The notes below the pieces were generated by a model. It saw only the letters and a list, made by a program, of their open reading frames with translations. It was not told the DNA's origin and made no database searches. From Roseateles amylovorans (lineage in GTDB: Bacteria > Pseudomonadota > Gammaproteobacteria > Burkholderiales > Burkholderiaceae_C), in NCBI RefSeq assembly GCF_025398155.2, contig NZ_CP104562.2:868001-932000 (forward strand): 64,000 nt of DNA, read 5' to 3'. This document shows positions 15,346 through 22,539 of the stretch, piece by piece. The position numbers and the translations under genes are program-made. The first letter of the stretch is position 1. Each line of letters starts with the position of its first letter.

Positions 15346-16107
15346 TCACTTGGCGACGGCGTTCACCGCGTCGATGATCACGGCCGCGACGTCGGCGGGG
15401 CGTGACTGCTGCGGGACGTGGCTGGTGGGCAGCGTCGTGACTTTCGCGCCGATCTTGCGGGCCATCGCGCGCTCGAGATCGGGATGGATGATGCGGTCGT
15501 TGGCGCTGACGATGTAGTAGGACGGACGGGTCTTCCAGGCCGCGACCGTGACCTTGTCCGACAGCGCCTTGACCTGCAGCGGGCCCTGCGTGGCGGCCAT
15601 CACCACGGCTTGCGAAGCGGGCACGTCCTGGGCGAAATCCTCGGCCAGCGCGGCCGGCGGCAACGTCAGCCAGCCGTTGGCATCGGCCACCAGTTTCTGG
15701 ATGCCGGGCGAGGCGGGATAGCCGGCGGAGAGTTCCCGTGTCCCCTGACCCGCATCCGGCGCATAGGCCGCCACATAGACCAGGGCGGCAACCTTGTCGT
15801 CATTGCCTGCTTCGGTGATCACCGTGCCGCCCCAGGAGTGGCCGACCAGCACGACCTGACCCTTCTGGTTGCCGATGGCGCGTTGGGTGGCTTGCACATC
15901 CCCGGCCAGGGATTCGAGTCCGTTCTGGACTGCGGTCACGTGGATGCCCTTGGCTTGCAGCAGCGGGATGACCTTGGCCCAGTCCGAGCCGTCGGCATAG
16001 GCGCCGTGCACCAGCACGACGGAGGGCAGATCGGCTGCTGCGGCCGGGCCCGCCATCAAGGCGACGATGGAAGCTGCAAGGGTGGTGAGCAGGGCGAAAC
16101 GCTTCAT
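15346..16107 (-). CDS. Exported alpha/beta hydrolase
   Basis: The 253-residue protein has a Sec-type signal peptide (MKRFALLTTLAASIVALMAG, probable cleavage after residue 25). An alpha/beta hydrolase domain follows: LVHGAYADGSDW (oxyanion region), the elbow VGHSWGG with Ser91, the acid Asp204 in SANDRII, and His230 in PTSHVPQQS. The sequence resembles the EstC/pyrethroid-hydrolase and salicylate-esterase-like branch (HGAYADGS-x-W). The location should be periplasmic. The ATG at 16107 follows an AGGAG site. Two small palindromes lie just upstream. It precedes the HbpS-like gene on the same strand by 140 bp. Confidence 0.8.
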   Translation of the reverse strand: MKRFALLTTLAASIVALMAGPAAAADLPSVVLVHGAYADGSDWAKVIPLLQAKGIHVTAVQNGLESLAGDVQATQRAIGNQKGQVVLVGHSWGGTVITEAGNDDKVAALVYVAAYAPDAGQGTRELSAGYPASPGIQKLVADANGWLTLPPAALAEDFAQDVPASQAVVMAATQGPLQVKALSDKVTVAAWKTRPSYYIVSANDRIIHPDLERAMARKIGAKVTTLPTSHVPQQSRPADVAAVIIDAVNAVAK

Positions 16108-16131
16108 GGTGGAACTCCTGGGAATGGACAA

Positions 16132-16173
16132 CCGATCACTGGATCGGTGGCTCAATGGATCAACGAATCCATT
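16132..16173 (-). promoter_or_regulatory. Two adjacent palindromes upstream of exported hydrolase gene
   Basis: CCGATC-ACTG-GATCGG (16132-16147) and AATGGAT-CAACGA-ATCCATT (16154-16173) are both perfect inverted repeats. They are separated by 6 bp and placed 25-66 bp upstream of the hydrolase start on the minus strand. They may be paired operator sites. No -10/-35 could be assigned confidently. Confidence 0.4.
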
Positions 16174-16362
16174 GGGGGAAGAGTGGCTGAGCCGCAGGCG
16201 GTGGGCCGCTCAGCGCGTGGATTCGGCCAGTGCTCCGCCGGCCGTGGCCGCAGATGGCTCGCCATGGCGTGGGGCATGTGGCGGGGAGGGACCGGGACCG
16301 GCACGGCGCGCAGGCGCGTCCGGTCCTCGGTCATGCGGCGCCGGGATGGCGCCGCGCAAGGC

Positions 16363-17343
16363 TCACTGGCGGATGAAGGCCAGCAGGTCCGCGTTCAGGC
16401 GGTCCTTGTGGGTGTCGGTCAGGCCGTGCGGCGCGCCGGGGTACACCAGCAGTTGGGCGCCCTTCACCAGCTTGGCGGTGGCGCGGCCGGAGATGTCGAT
16501 CGGCACGATCTGGTCGTCATCACCGTGCACGACCAAGGTCGGGCGATCAATCTTCTTCAGGTCATCGGTCATGTCGGATTCCGAGAACGCCTTGATCGAG
16601 TCATAGGTGTTCTTGTGTCCGGCCTGCATGCCCTGCAGCCACCAGTTGTCGATCAGGCCTTGAGAGACCTTCGCGCCCGGACGGTTGAAGCCGAAGAACG
16701 GACCGGCCGCGATGTCCTTGTACAGCTGGGCGCGGTTGGCCAACTGGCCGGCGCGGATGCCGTCGAACACCTCGATCGGCACGCCGTTGGGGTTCTTCTC
16801 AGACTTGATCATCACCGGCGTGACGGCCGACACCAGCGCCACCTTGGCCACCCGCGAGGTGCCATGCCGGCCGATGTAGCGGGCGACTTCGCCGCCGCCG
16901 GTGGAGAAGCCCACCAACACCGCATTCTTGAGGTTCAGCGTCTCGATGACGGTGGACAGGTCATCGGCGTAGTGGTCCATGTCGTTGCCTTCCCAAGGCT
17001 GGGTCGAACGTCCATGGCCACGGCGATCGTGGGCGATGACGCGATAACCCTGGCTGGCCAGAAAGATCATCTGGCTTTCCCAACTGTCCGAGCTCAGCGG
17101 CCAGCCGTGGCTGAAGACGATGGGCTGGCCGTCACGCGGACCCCAGTCCTTGTAGTAGAGCTGCACGCCGTCTTTGGTCGTGATGTAGCTGCCAGCCGGT
17201 TGCGCGCTGGTCACGGCCGGCGCTGCACGCTTGGCCTCGGCGGCCATGGCCGGGGTGATGACGGCGCTGGCGAGAGCGACGGCAAGGGTGGAGAACGTCA
17301 GCAGGGCGCGGGCTTGGCGCAGGGAGAAGAAGCGGGTGATCAT
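16363..17343 (-). CDS. Alpha/beta hydrolase, chloroperoxidase-like, exported copy
   Basis: The 326-residue paralogue of the gene at 4784 has the same catalytic residues shifted by 48: Ser147 in GFSTGGG, Asp277 in GDDDQIVP and His306 in APHGL. The N-terminus is a Sec signal peptide (MITRFFSLRQARALL through VITPAMA, likely cleavage near residue 34) plus a short linker, so this copy should be periplasmic. From QLYYKDWG to near GDDDQIVP the DNA is almost identical to copy 1. The last 46 codons differ at many synonymous positions and give RATAKLVKGAQLLVYPG in place of RAAVKLVKGAQLIEYPG. It follows the second DJ-1 gene in the same order and with the same operators as copy 1. Confidence 0.88.
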   Translation of the reverse strand: MITRFFSLRQARALLTFSTLAVALASAVITPAMAAEAKRAAPAVTSAQPAGSYITTKDGVQLYYKDWGPRDGQPIVFSHGWPLSSDSWESQMIFLASQGYRVIAHDRRGHGRSTQPWEGNDMDHYADDLSTVIETLNLKNAVLVGFSTGGGEVARYIGRHGTSRVAKVALVSAVTPVMIKSEKNPNGVPIEVFDGIRAGQLANRAQLYKDIAAGPFFGFNRPGAKVSQGLIDNWWLQGMQAGHKNTYDSIKAFSESDMTDDLKKIDRPTLVVHGDDDQIVPIDISGRATAKLVKGAQLLVYPGAPHGLTDTHKDRLNADLLAFIRQ

Positions 17344-17425
17344 GATCGTGGCGCTTTCTGAGATGTGCGAGGTCGATCGGGGTGCCCGATGAAGGCACCA
17401 CGAGATGAAATCAATTCGGGTGGGG

Positions 17426-17461
17426 GCGATGAGTCGACGCGGGCTCGCGTCGGCTCATCGC
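17426..17461. repeat. Stem-loop between DJ-1 and hydrolase genes, copy 2
   Basis: This is the counterpart of the 4668-4703 hairpin. The 16-bp arms are kept with one change that becomes a G-U wobble in RNA, and the loop is GGCT. Loop change with stem retention suggests the structure is selected. Confidence 0.7.
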
Positions 17462-17469
17462 AGATGGGC

Positions 17470-18153
17470 TCAGGCCGCAGCGAGGCGGCTGATCAGCACC
17501 TGGGCGGCTTCGGCCGAGGAGCCGGGGTTCTGGCCGGTGATGAGCAGGCCGTCGGTGACGACGTACGAGCCCCAGTCCGCGCCCTTGGAGTAGACGCCGC
17601 CCTTGGCGATCAGCATGTCTTCCACCAGGTAAGGCACGACCTGGGTCAGGCCCACGCCTTCTTCCTCGGTGTTGGCGAAGCCGGTGACCTGCTTGCCTTC
17701 GACCAGGGGACGGCCGTTGGGCGCCTTCACATCGCGCAGCACGCCGGGGGCGTGGCAGACCAGGGCGACCGGCTTGTTGGCGGCGATGAACGATTCGATC
17801 AGCGCGACGGAGCGGGGATCTTCGGTCAGGTCCCACAGCGGGCCGTGGCCGCCGGGATAGAACACGGTGTCGAAGTCGGCCTGGGAGACCGAGTCCAGGC
17901 GCACGGTGTGGGCGAGCTGGGCGGTGGCGTCGGCATCGTTCTCGAAGCGGCGGGTCAGCTCGGTCTGGAACATCGGCTCATTGCTCTTGGGATCGAGCGG
18001 CGGCTGGCCGCCCTTGGGCGAGGCCAGCACGATCTCGGCGCCGGCTTCCTTGAACGCGTAGTACGGCGCGGCCAGCTCTTCCAGCCAGAAGCCGGTCTTG
18101 CGGCCCGTGTTGCCGAGTTGATCGTGGGAGGTGAGGACCATCAGAACTTTCAT
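17470..18153 (-). CDS. DJ-1/PfpI (Hsp31-like) protein, copy 2
   Basis: This 227-residue protein is identical to the product of 3976-4659 except for Asn instead of Asp at residue 126, close to the Cys133 nucleophile elbow (LVCHAPG). The expected role is the same: cytoplasmic deglycase, glyoxalase III or redox chaperone. The upstream region has the same two operators and leader terminator in the same arrangement, so both copies should respond to the same trans-acting regulator. Near-identity at the DNA level, including noncoding parts, points to recent duplication or continuing gene conversion. Confidence 0.87.
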   Translation of the reverse strand: MKVLMVLTSHDQLGNTGRKTGFWLEELAAPYYAFKEAGAEIVLASPKGGQPPLDPKSNEPMFQTELTRRFENDADATAQLAHTVRLDSVSQADFDTVFYPGGHGPLWDLTEDPRSVALIESFIAANKPVALVCHAPGVLRDVKAPNGRPLVEGKQVTGFANTEEEGVGLTQVVPYLVEDMLIAKGGVYSKGADWGSYVVTDGLLITGQNPGSSAEAAQVLISRLAAA

Positions 18154-18185
18154 TTCAATCTCCTAAAGCAAGAATTTGAACAACC

Positions 18186-18202
18186 TAGACCAGTCTACTA
18201 GT
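18186..18202 (-). promoter_or_regulatory. Operator 2, copy 2
   Basis: On the plus strand this reads TAGACCAGTCTACTAGT, the exact complement of the 3927-3943 element. It is 33 bp upstream of the DJ-1 copy 2 start. Confidence 0.6.
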
Positions 18203-18213
18203 CGTTTGGCCTG

Positions 18214-18234
18214 AAAAAACACCTCAGCGAGGTG
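18214..18234 (-). terminator. Leader terminator, copy 2
   Basis: The 6-bp stem and six-residue T tract (minus strand) are identical to 3895-3915, again between the two operators. Confidence 0.65.
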
Positions 18235-18348
18235 GCGGGTTGAGCGCAGCACGGCAGCACCGTCCTGCGGCCTGTTGCCGGGATGGCCGGGGTCGTTTCA
18301 AACCGGGCCCGCTCTTCAACAGCGCATGGGCTCATGATAACGATTAAA

Positions 18349-18365
18349 TAGACCAGTCGTCTAGT
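18349..18365 (-). promoter_or_regulatory. Operator 1 with overlapping promoter, copy 2
   Basis: The plus-strand sequence TAGACCAGTCGTCTAGT is the exact complement of operator 1 at 3766-3782. The same TAGACG and TATCAT candidate promoter hexamers are present on the minus strand. The repeat ends 9 bp beyond this site. Confidence 0.6.
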
Positions 18366-18658
18366 GATTCTTGAAATCTTTGAAGAAACGTCTGTGCCGA
18401 GGCGCTTTGGCGCCCCCAAGCCGAGGTGCGCCGCTCCGTCTTCCGACGGCGCTGCCCCGTCTTCTGAGGCGACGTCCTCTCGAAAGTGCGCTTGAACTTC
18501 GTATCGCGGAGCCTCTTGCATGGCTCATTGAATGGCTCTCTGAATGGCGCGATGGGTGCGCCCCTGCCAACAATGTCCTGATTCGACGGCTGCAGTGAGG
18601 CGGTGCGATCACGCCACCGCGCAGAATGTGGCCGCATCGACCGTCGCCCTTTGACCGC

Positions 18659-19438
18659 ATGAACGACCGCCAACCGCCACGGGCTTCCTCCTCGCCCGCC
18701 AAGTCGAGGCCCGCCACGTTCGGGGGGGAACTCCTGGGATGGGTCAGGGCGCGCCTGGGTCTGCGCCGCCCGGCGAAGGAGGCCGACCTCGAAGCGGCGT
18801 CCTTCGAGCCGCTGGTCAGCCCGATGCCCGCCCAGCCCGAATTCGCCAGCATGCTCAATACCCTGCGCAGCCGGCACGCCGGGTGGCAGCGCCACCTGGA
18901 CCCCGATGTCGTCGAGTCGCTGATGGGCCCACGACCGGGATGGATGCCGGATGGCGATGAGCTGATGGAAATCCTCCGAAAGCAGCGCCTGCTGATCACG
19001 GAGGGCCAGATCGGATGGGGCGCGCTGGTGCAGGCCAATCGCCAGCTGTTCTCGCCGGGTGATACCGACTGCCCCGCCATGCTGGTGCATTCCTCCGACC
19101 GCTATTTCGATGAACATCCACGGGAGCTGCAGGCGGTGGCGAGCGCGTTTTATTCATTCAAGAACACCGAGCAGACCCATCCGGTCCTGAAGCGGCTGGC
19201 CCAAAACGTCACCGATGAAATGACACGCGCCATGGGCTTCGTCGTGCCGCCGGTGTTTTCCGAGCGGCCGATTCGTTCCACCACCTTCATGGTGTTCCGC
19301 CAGCATCTGCCCGATGGGGTGCTCACCGGCAGCCTGCTGCCCATCCTGACCCATCCGTCGACGAGCGCCGTGCTGGTGGTGCCGTCCAGCTTCTGGCCGG
19401 AGGAGTTGGCGCATAGGTGGCGGGCGGGGCAGCTATAA
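18659..19438 (+). CDS. Hypothetical soluble protein
   Basis: The 259-residue protein is of a family I do not recognise. It has no signal peptide or membrane helix. A basic Pro/Ser-rich N-terminal tail (about 20 residues) precedes GELLGWVRARLGLRRPAKEADLE. A mostly alpha-helical body follows, with PMPAQPEFASMLNTLRSRHAGW, ILRKQRLLITEGQIGWGALVQANRQLF and FVVPPVFSERPIR. The pattern of an amphipathic N-terminus and conserved Trp/Tyr positions looks like a genuine folded protein. An alternative ATG lies at 18626. It sits just outside the second inverted repeat and 69 bp before another unassigned gene on the same strand, so the pair may form a unit. Confidence 0.5.
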   Translation: MNDRQPPRASSSPAKSRPATFGGELLGWVRARLGLRRPAKEADLEAASFEPLVSPMPAQPEFASMLNTLRSRHAGWQRHLDPDVVESLMGPRPGWMPDGDELMEILRKQRLLITEGQIGWGALVQANRQLFSPGDTDCPAMLVHSSDRYFDEHPRELQAVASAFYSFKNTEQTHPVLKRLAQNVTDEMTRAMGFVVPPVFSERPIRSTTFMVFRQHLPDGVLTGSLLPILTHPSTSAVLVVPSSFWPEELAHRWRAGQL

Positions 19439-19507
19439 CGGGCGTCTTGGGTCCAGCAACCCGCTGCGACACCGCCGCCAAAAGTCTCTGCAGGAAGCCA
19501 GATCGAC

Positions 19508-20335
19508 ATGCATGTCACCCCTCCCGCGACTGATCCCACCCCGCCCAGCGAGGGCACCGTCGCCCCGCCGCCCGTCCGCTACGTCTGGTGGGAGAAAACC
19601 GTCGAATACGCCTTCGTTCGGCGAGTCTTGCCAGCAGCTGCTGCGGCCTTTCCCCTGGCAGGAGATCAAGAAACGAGCTTTGGAGACCTGCTGCTCGCTC
19701 AGGGAGCGGAGTGCCGATTGATCGAGTTCAAGAAGGTCAAAGGGTCCATCCAGAGTGAAAAGAAAAAGTTTCCCGAGTTCGTGCTGGATTCGACGAAGAA
19801 GACCGTGAGGGCTGGAAGTTTCGCGGACCTTCTCTCCCAGACCTATCCAACGTTGACAAGCCATCAGGCCAAAGACGCTCACTTCTTTGTCTACGGGGTA
19901 CCGAACGATGGCGGATTCACCTTGGAAGCCCGGTGCTACTCAAGCGCCGATGGCGCCAAGACCATCGACCTGAATGAAGAAAGCGACCTCGTGCGTCTGC
20001 AAAGCACAGATGCCGCGACGCTTCGTTGCTACCTGGCGTGCCTGGACAAAGTCAGAGGCGCCCAGAGCGGCGGCGCGGAGACGACAGAGGACGGCGCGGG
20101 CGATGGCGGCGGCAGTGGCAGTGGCGGTGGCGGCAGCATTCCGACCGCCGATGCGGCAGCGAAGGCGGATTCCGAAGTGCCGAATGAGGACGCACTGGCA
20201 CCCATTGCCGAGTCCGTCACCTTCGTGCTGGTCAGCCTGTCAGGCGAGTCCTCCCTCCTGACCGCAGCTGAATTCACCGCCGCCATGCTGAAGGCCAAAC
20301 CCGCGTTGGCGCGTCAACGCGGACTCAAGCCTTGA
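19508..20335 (+). CDS. Unassigned protein with PD-(D/E)XK-like motif pattern
   Basis: The 275-residue protein has no family I can name. Residues 27-75 show a pattern seen in restriction-endonuclease-fold proteins: a helix with Glu (WWEKTVEYAFV, Glu29/Glu33), then FGDLLL with Asp60, then a strand ending in IEFKK (Glu73-x-Lys75). A basic helix (SEKKKFPEF) follows. A long acidic and Gly/Ser-rich linker (about residues 185-225) separates this from a C-terminal helical segment. The gene is visibly less GC-rich in places (for example a GAAAAGAAAAAG run) than its neighbours, which may mark transferred DNA. It converges with cobA, leaving only 22 bp between stops. Confidence 0.55.
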   Translation: MHVTPPATDPTPPSEGTVAPPPVRYVWWEKTVEYAFVRRVLPAAAAAFPLAGDQETSFGDLLLAQGAECRLIEFKKVKGSIQSEKKKFPEFVLDSTKKTVRAGSFADLLSQTYPTLTSHQAKDAHFFVYGVPNDGGFTLEARCYSSADGAKTIDLNEESDLVRLQSTDAATLRCYLACLDKVRGAQSGGAETTEDGAGDGGGSGSGGGGSIPTADAAAKADSEVPNEDALAPIAESVTFVLVSLSGESSLLTAAEFTAAMLKAKPALARQRGLKP

Positions 20336-20357
20336 TGACGCCACTGTCGCCTCGCAA

Positions 20358-21128
20358 TCAAGGCGATCGTGTCCGTTGAGTGGCCGCTACGTCCATCAAC
20401 CCAACCACCGACCCGATGATCAGCAACGCCGGCGGCTGCACCTGCTGCAATCGCACCGTCTCGGGCAGGCCCTCCAAGGTGGTCACAAAGGTGGCCTGAT
20501 CCGGACACGTCGCCGATCTGACGATGGCGACCGGCGTCTGCGCCGCCAGCCCCGCCGCCTGTAACTCCGCCGCAATCGTCTTGACCCCGGTCAGCCCCAT
20601 ATAGATCACCACCGTCTGGCGCGGTTGGGCCAATGCCGTCCAGTTCAGCGACAACTGGTCATGCTGCAGATGACCGGTGACGAACACGCAGCTGTGGGCA
20701 TGGTCGCGATGGGTCAGCGGGAAGGCCAGACTGGCTGCCGCACCCATCGCGGCGGTGATCCCCGGAATCACCTGCACCGCAATGCCGGCCGCCATCAGCG
20801 CGTCCATCTCCTCACCGCCACGGCCGAAGATGAACGGATCCCCGCCCTTGAGCCGCACCACCCGCAGCCCGGCGCGCGCCTTCTCCACCAGCAAGGCGCA
20901 GATGTCGGCCTGCGCCCAACTGTGCCGGCCCGCGGCCTTGCCGACATTGATGCGCGCCACACCCTCCGGAATGTGGGCCAGCACGTCCGGGCCGACCAGC
21001 AGATCGTGCAGCACCACATCGGCCTGCTGCAGGCAGTGAAAGGCGCGCAGGGTGATCAGGTCCGCCGCACCAGGGCCGCCGCCCACCAGGGCCACGCTGC
21101 CGGGCGACAGCTGGAAGGACGAACTCAT
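20358..21128 (-). CDS. cobA: Uroporphyrinogen-III C-methyltransferase
   Basis: The 256-residue tetrapyrrole methylase transfers two methyl groups from SAM to uroporphyrinogen III, giving precorrin-2, the branch point to cobalamin and sirohaem. Signature segments are VALVGGGPGAADLITLRA (residues 13-30), VVRLKGGDPFIFGRGGEE (about residues 90-107), and VIPGITAAMGAAASLAFPLTHR. The protein is the single-domain SUMT type, without the CysG oxidase/chelatase part. It is the last gene of the cobalamin operon and overlaps the ferredoxin-like gene by 4 bp. Since CbiX in the same operon acts on sirohydrochlorin, a precorrin-2 dehydrogenase must be encoded elsewhere. Confidence 0.94.
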   Translation of the reverse strand: MSSSFQLSPGSVALVGGGPGAADLITLRAFHCLQQADVVLHDLLVGPDVLAHIPEGVARINVGKAAGRHSWAQADICALLVEKARAGLRVVRLKGGDPFIFGRGGEEMDALMAAGIAVQVIPGITAAMGAAASLAFPLTHRDHAHSCVFVTGHLQHDQLSLNWTALAQPRQTVVIYMGLTGVKTIAAELQAAGLAAQTPVAIVRSATCPDQATFVTTLEGLPETVRLQQVQPPALLIIGSVVGLMDVAATQRTRSP

Positions 21129-21517
21129 TCGCTTGCTCCGCGCTGATCAACCGGGTCCGTCGGGTCCGCCGGGTCCGCTGGCTCAGCCTGATGGAACACC
21201 AGCGACGCCACCGGTCGCCCGTCCACCAGATGCTCCTGGATGATGCGGTCCATGTTGTCCGGCGTGACGTTGTAATACCAGGTGCCGTCCGGCTGCACAC
21301 AGACGATCGGGCCACCCTTGCAGGCCGCGAAGCAACTGGCGCGGGTGCGCTTGACCCGCAGCGGGCCGGCATTGAGGCCGGCGGCCTTGAACTTGTCGCC
21401 CAGGCTGTCGAACAGCGCTTGAGACGCGCCGTCGCTGGTGCAGCGCTCGCCGGTGCACACCAGGATGTGCCGACGGTACTCGCCGATCTTCGGTTTGATG
21501 ACCTCGGATTCGCTCAC
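21125..21517 (-). CDS. Thioredoxin-like [2Fe-2S] ferredoxin of the cobalamin operon
   Basis: The 130-residue protein starts at a GTG inside the overlapping cobJ stop (GTGA). It shows the thioredoxin-fold ferredoxin arrangement: Cys21 and Cys26 in HILVCTGERC, then Cys62 and Cys66 in ASCFAACKGGP, with Cys73 nearby. Such proteins bind one [2Fe-2S] cluster and donate electrons. Placement directly after CobJ, with 4-bp overlaps on both sides, suggests it supports ring contraction or keeps the corrin intermediate reduced. In some bacilli the ring-contraction enzyme carries its own iron-sulphur domain (CbiH60). The C-terminus is an Asp/Pro-rich tail (ADPADPTDPVD). Confidence 0.78.
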   Translation of the reverse strand: MSESEVIKPKIGEYRRHILVCTGERCTSDGASQALFDSLGDKFKAAGLNAGPLRVKRTRASCFAACKGGPIVCVQPDGTWYYNVTPDNMDRIIQEHLVDGRPVASLVFHQAEPADPADPTDPVDQRGASE

Positions 21518-22539
21518 GCCTGGTCCTCCAGCTGTTCCGCTTCGGACGCCTGCGCGGCGCCGGACGCCTCGAGTTCCTCCGGCTCCGACAGCACGGCGGC
21601 GAGGTAATCCGCCGGCAGGCGATGGCGCCGTGCGAGCGTGGCCAGATCGTCTCCCGCCGCATGGTCGGCTCGGAGCTGCTCCAGCCAGCCGAGCAGGCCG
21701 GTGGAGAGCGAGCGACCGGCCCGCTCGCCCTCGCGCGTCGCGCCGTCGGCCATGTCGTACTTGTTGGCATAGCCGCGCGGCGTCACCATCAAGCCGTGCT
21801 GGACGAAGGTGTTGCTGTTGCCGATGAGCACCGTGCTCAGCATGCCGATGTCGGCCTCGGCCATCTGGTCCAGCGTGGTGAACACGATGTTCTGACGCCG
21901 CCGATACGCACTCTTGACGATCGCCACCGGCGTGTCCGCGCGGCGATGGCGCAGGAACAGCCGCTGTGCCTCGACGATCTGCCGGGTGCGCCGTCCGCTC
22001 TTGGGGTTGTAGAGCGCGACGACAAAGTCGGCCATCGCCACCGCATCCAGCCGGCGTGCAATCGTCGGCCATGGCGTGAGCAGGTCGGACAGCGAGATCG
22101 CGCAGAAATCATGGGTCAGCGGCGCGCCCACCAAGGCCGCGCAGCTGTTGAGCGCGGAGGCCCCAGGAATGATCTCCACCTGTACCGTGTCGTCCGGTGT
22201 CCAGCCCGCCTGGAACAGCACCTCATAGGTCGGACCGGCCATGCCGTAGACGCCGGCATCGCCCGAGGAAATCAGCGCCACCTTTTTGCCGCTGCGGGCG
22301 GCCTCCAACGCGCTCACCGCCCGGTCCAGTTCCTCGGTCATGGACTTGCGGATGACTTCCTTGCCCTCCAGCAGATCGGCCACCAGCTTGATGTAGGTGA
22401 CATAGCCGATCACCACATCCGCTTCCGCGATGGCGGCTCGCGCCCGATGGGTCATGTGCTGCTCGCTGCCGGGGCCGATGCCCACCAGCATGATCTTGCC
22501 GTGCGGCGTGGCCGCGGGCTCGTGGGGGTCCAATGTCAT
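21514..22539 (-). CDS. cobJ: Precorrin-3B/cobalt-factor III C17-methyltransferase with C-terminal extension
   Basis: The 341-residue enzyme methylates C17 and contracts the macrocycle. The methylase core covers about residues 1-262: IMLVGIGPGSEQHMT, VVIGYVTYIKLV, ALISSGDAGVYGMAG, EIIPGASALNSCAALVGAPL and VALYNPKSGRRTRQI, ending near STVLIGNSNTFVQHGLMVTPRGY. CobJ/CbiH proteins normally stop there at 240-260 residues. This one continues for about 80 residues, with a helical stretch (GLLGWLEQLRADHA, LARRHRLPADYLAAVL) and an acidic tail. The extension has no cysteines and no role I can name. The gene is embedded in the operon with 4-bp overlaps at both ends. Confidence 0.92.
   Translation of the reverse strand: MTLDPHEPAATPHGKIMLVGIGPGSEQHMTHRARAAIAEADVVIGYVTYIKLVADLLEGKEVIRKSMTEELDRAVSALEAARSGKKVALISSGDAGVYGMAGPTYEVLFQAGWTPDDTVQVEIIPGASALNSCAALVGAPLTHDFCAISLSDLLTPWPTIARRLDAVAMADFVVALYNPKSGRRTRQIVEAQRLFLRHRRADTPVAIVKSAYRRRQNIVFTTLDQMAEADIGMLSTVLIGNSNTFVQHGLMVTPRGYANKYDMADGATREGERAGRSLSTGLLGWLEQLRADHAAGDDLATLARRHRLPADYLAAVLSEPEELEASGAAQASEAEQLEDQA

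Larger units (their letters stand above)
16363..18374 (-). repeat. Inverted repeat copy 2
   Basis: This is the reverse-complement counterpart of 3757-5620, containing operators at 18186-18202 and 18349-18365, the leader terminator, the DJ-1 gene, the hairpin and the hydrolase gene. It is longer by the 144-bp signal-peptide segment. It also has a 2-bp difference in the leader (GGTTTGAAACG here, GGTGAAACG in copy 1). The two repeats enclose 10,742 bp. Confidence 0.92.

Noticed and set aside
15418..17361. A 647-codon plus-strand open frame across the two minus-strand hydrolase genes
   Set aside because: It is antisense to two clear alpha/beta hydrolases, is rich in Gly/Arg/His in the pattern expected of the complement of GC-rich genes, and shows no domain.
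3757..18374. Composite transposon or integron bounded by the inverted repeats
   Set aside because: The repeats hold no transposase, terminal inverted repeats or visible target duplication. Their ends follow gene boundaries, so a mobile-element call is not supported.
18371..18598. A 75-codon frame just beyond the second inverted repeat
   Set aside because: It is Arg/Leu-rich with no ribosome site or recognisable feature, starts inside the repeat edge and is probably chance in GC-rich DNA.
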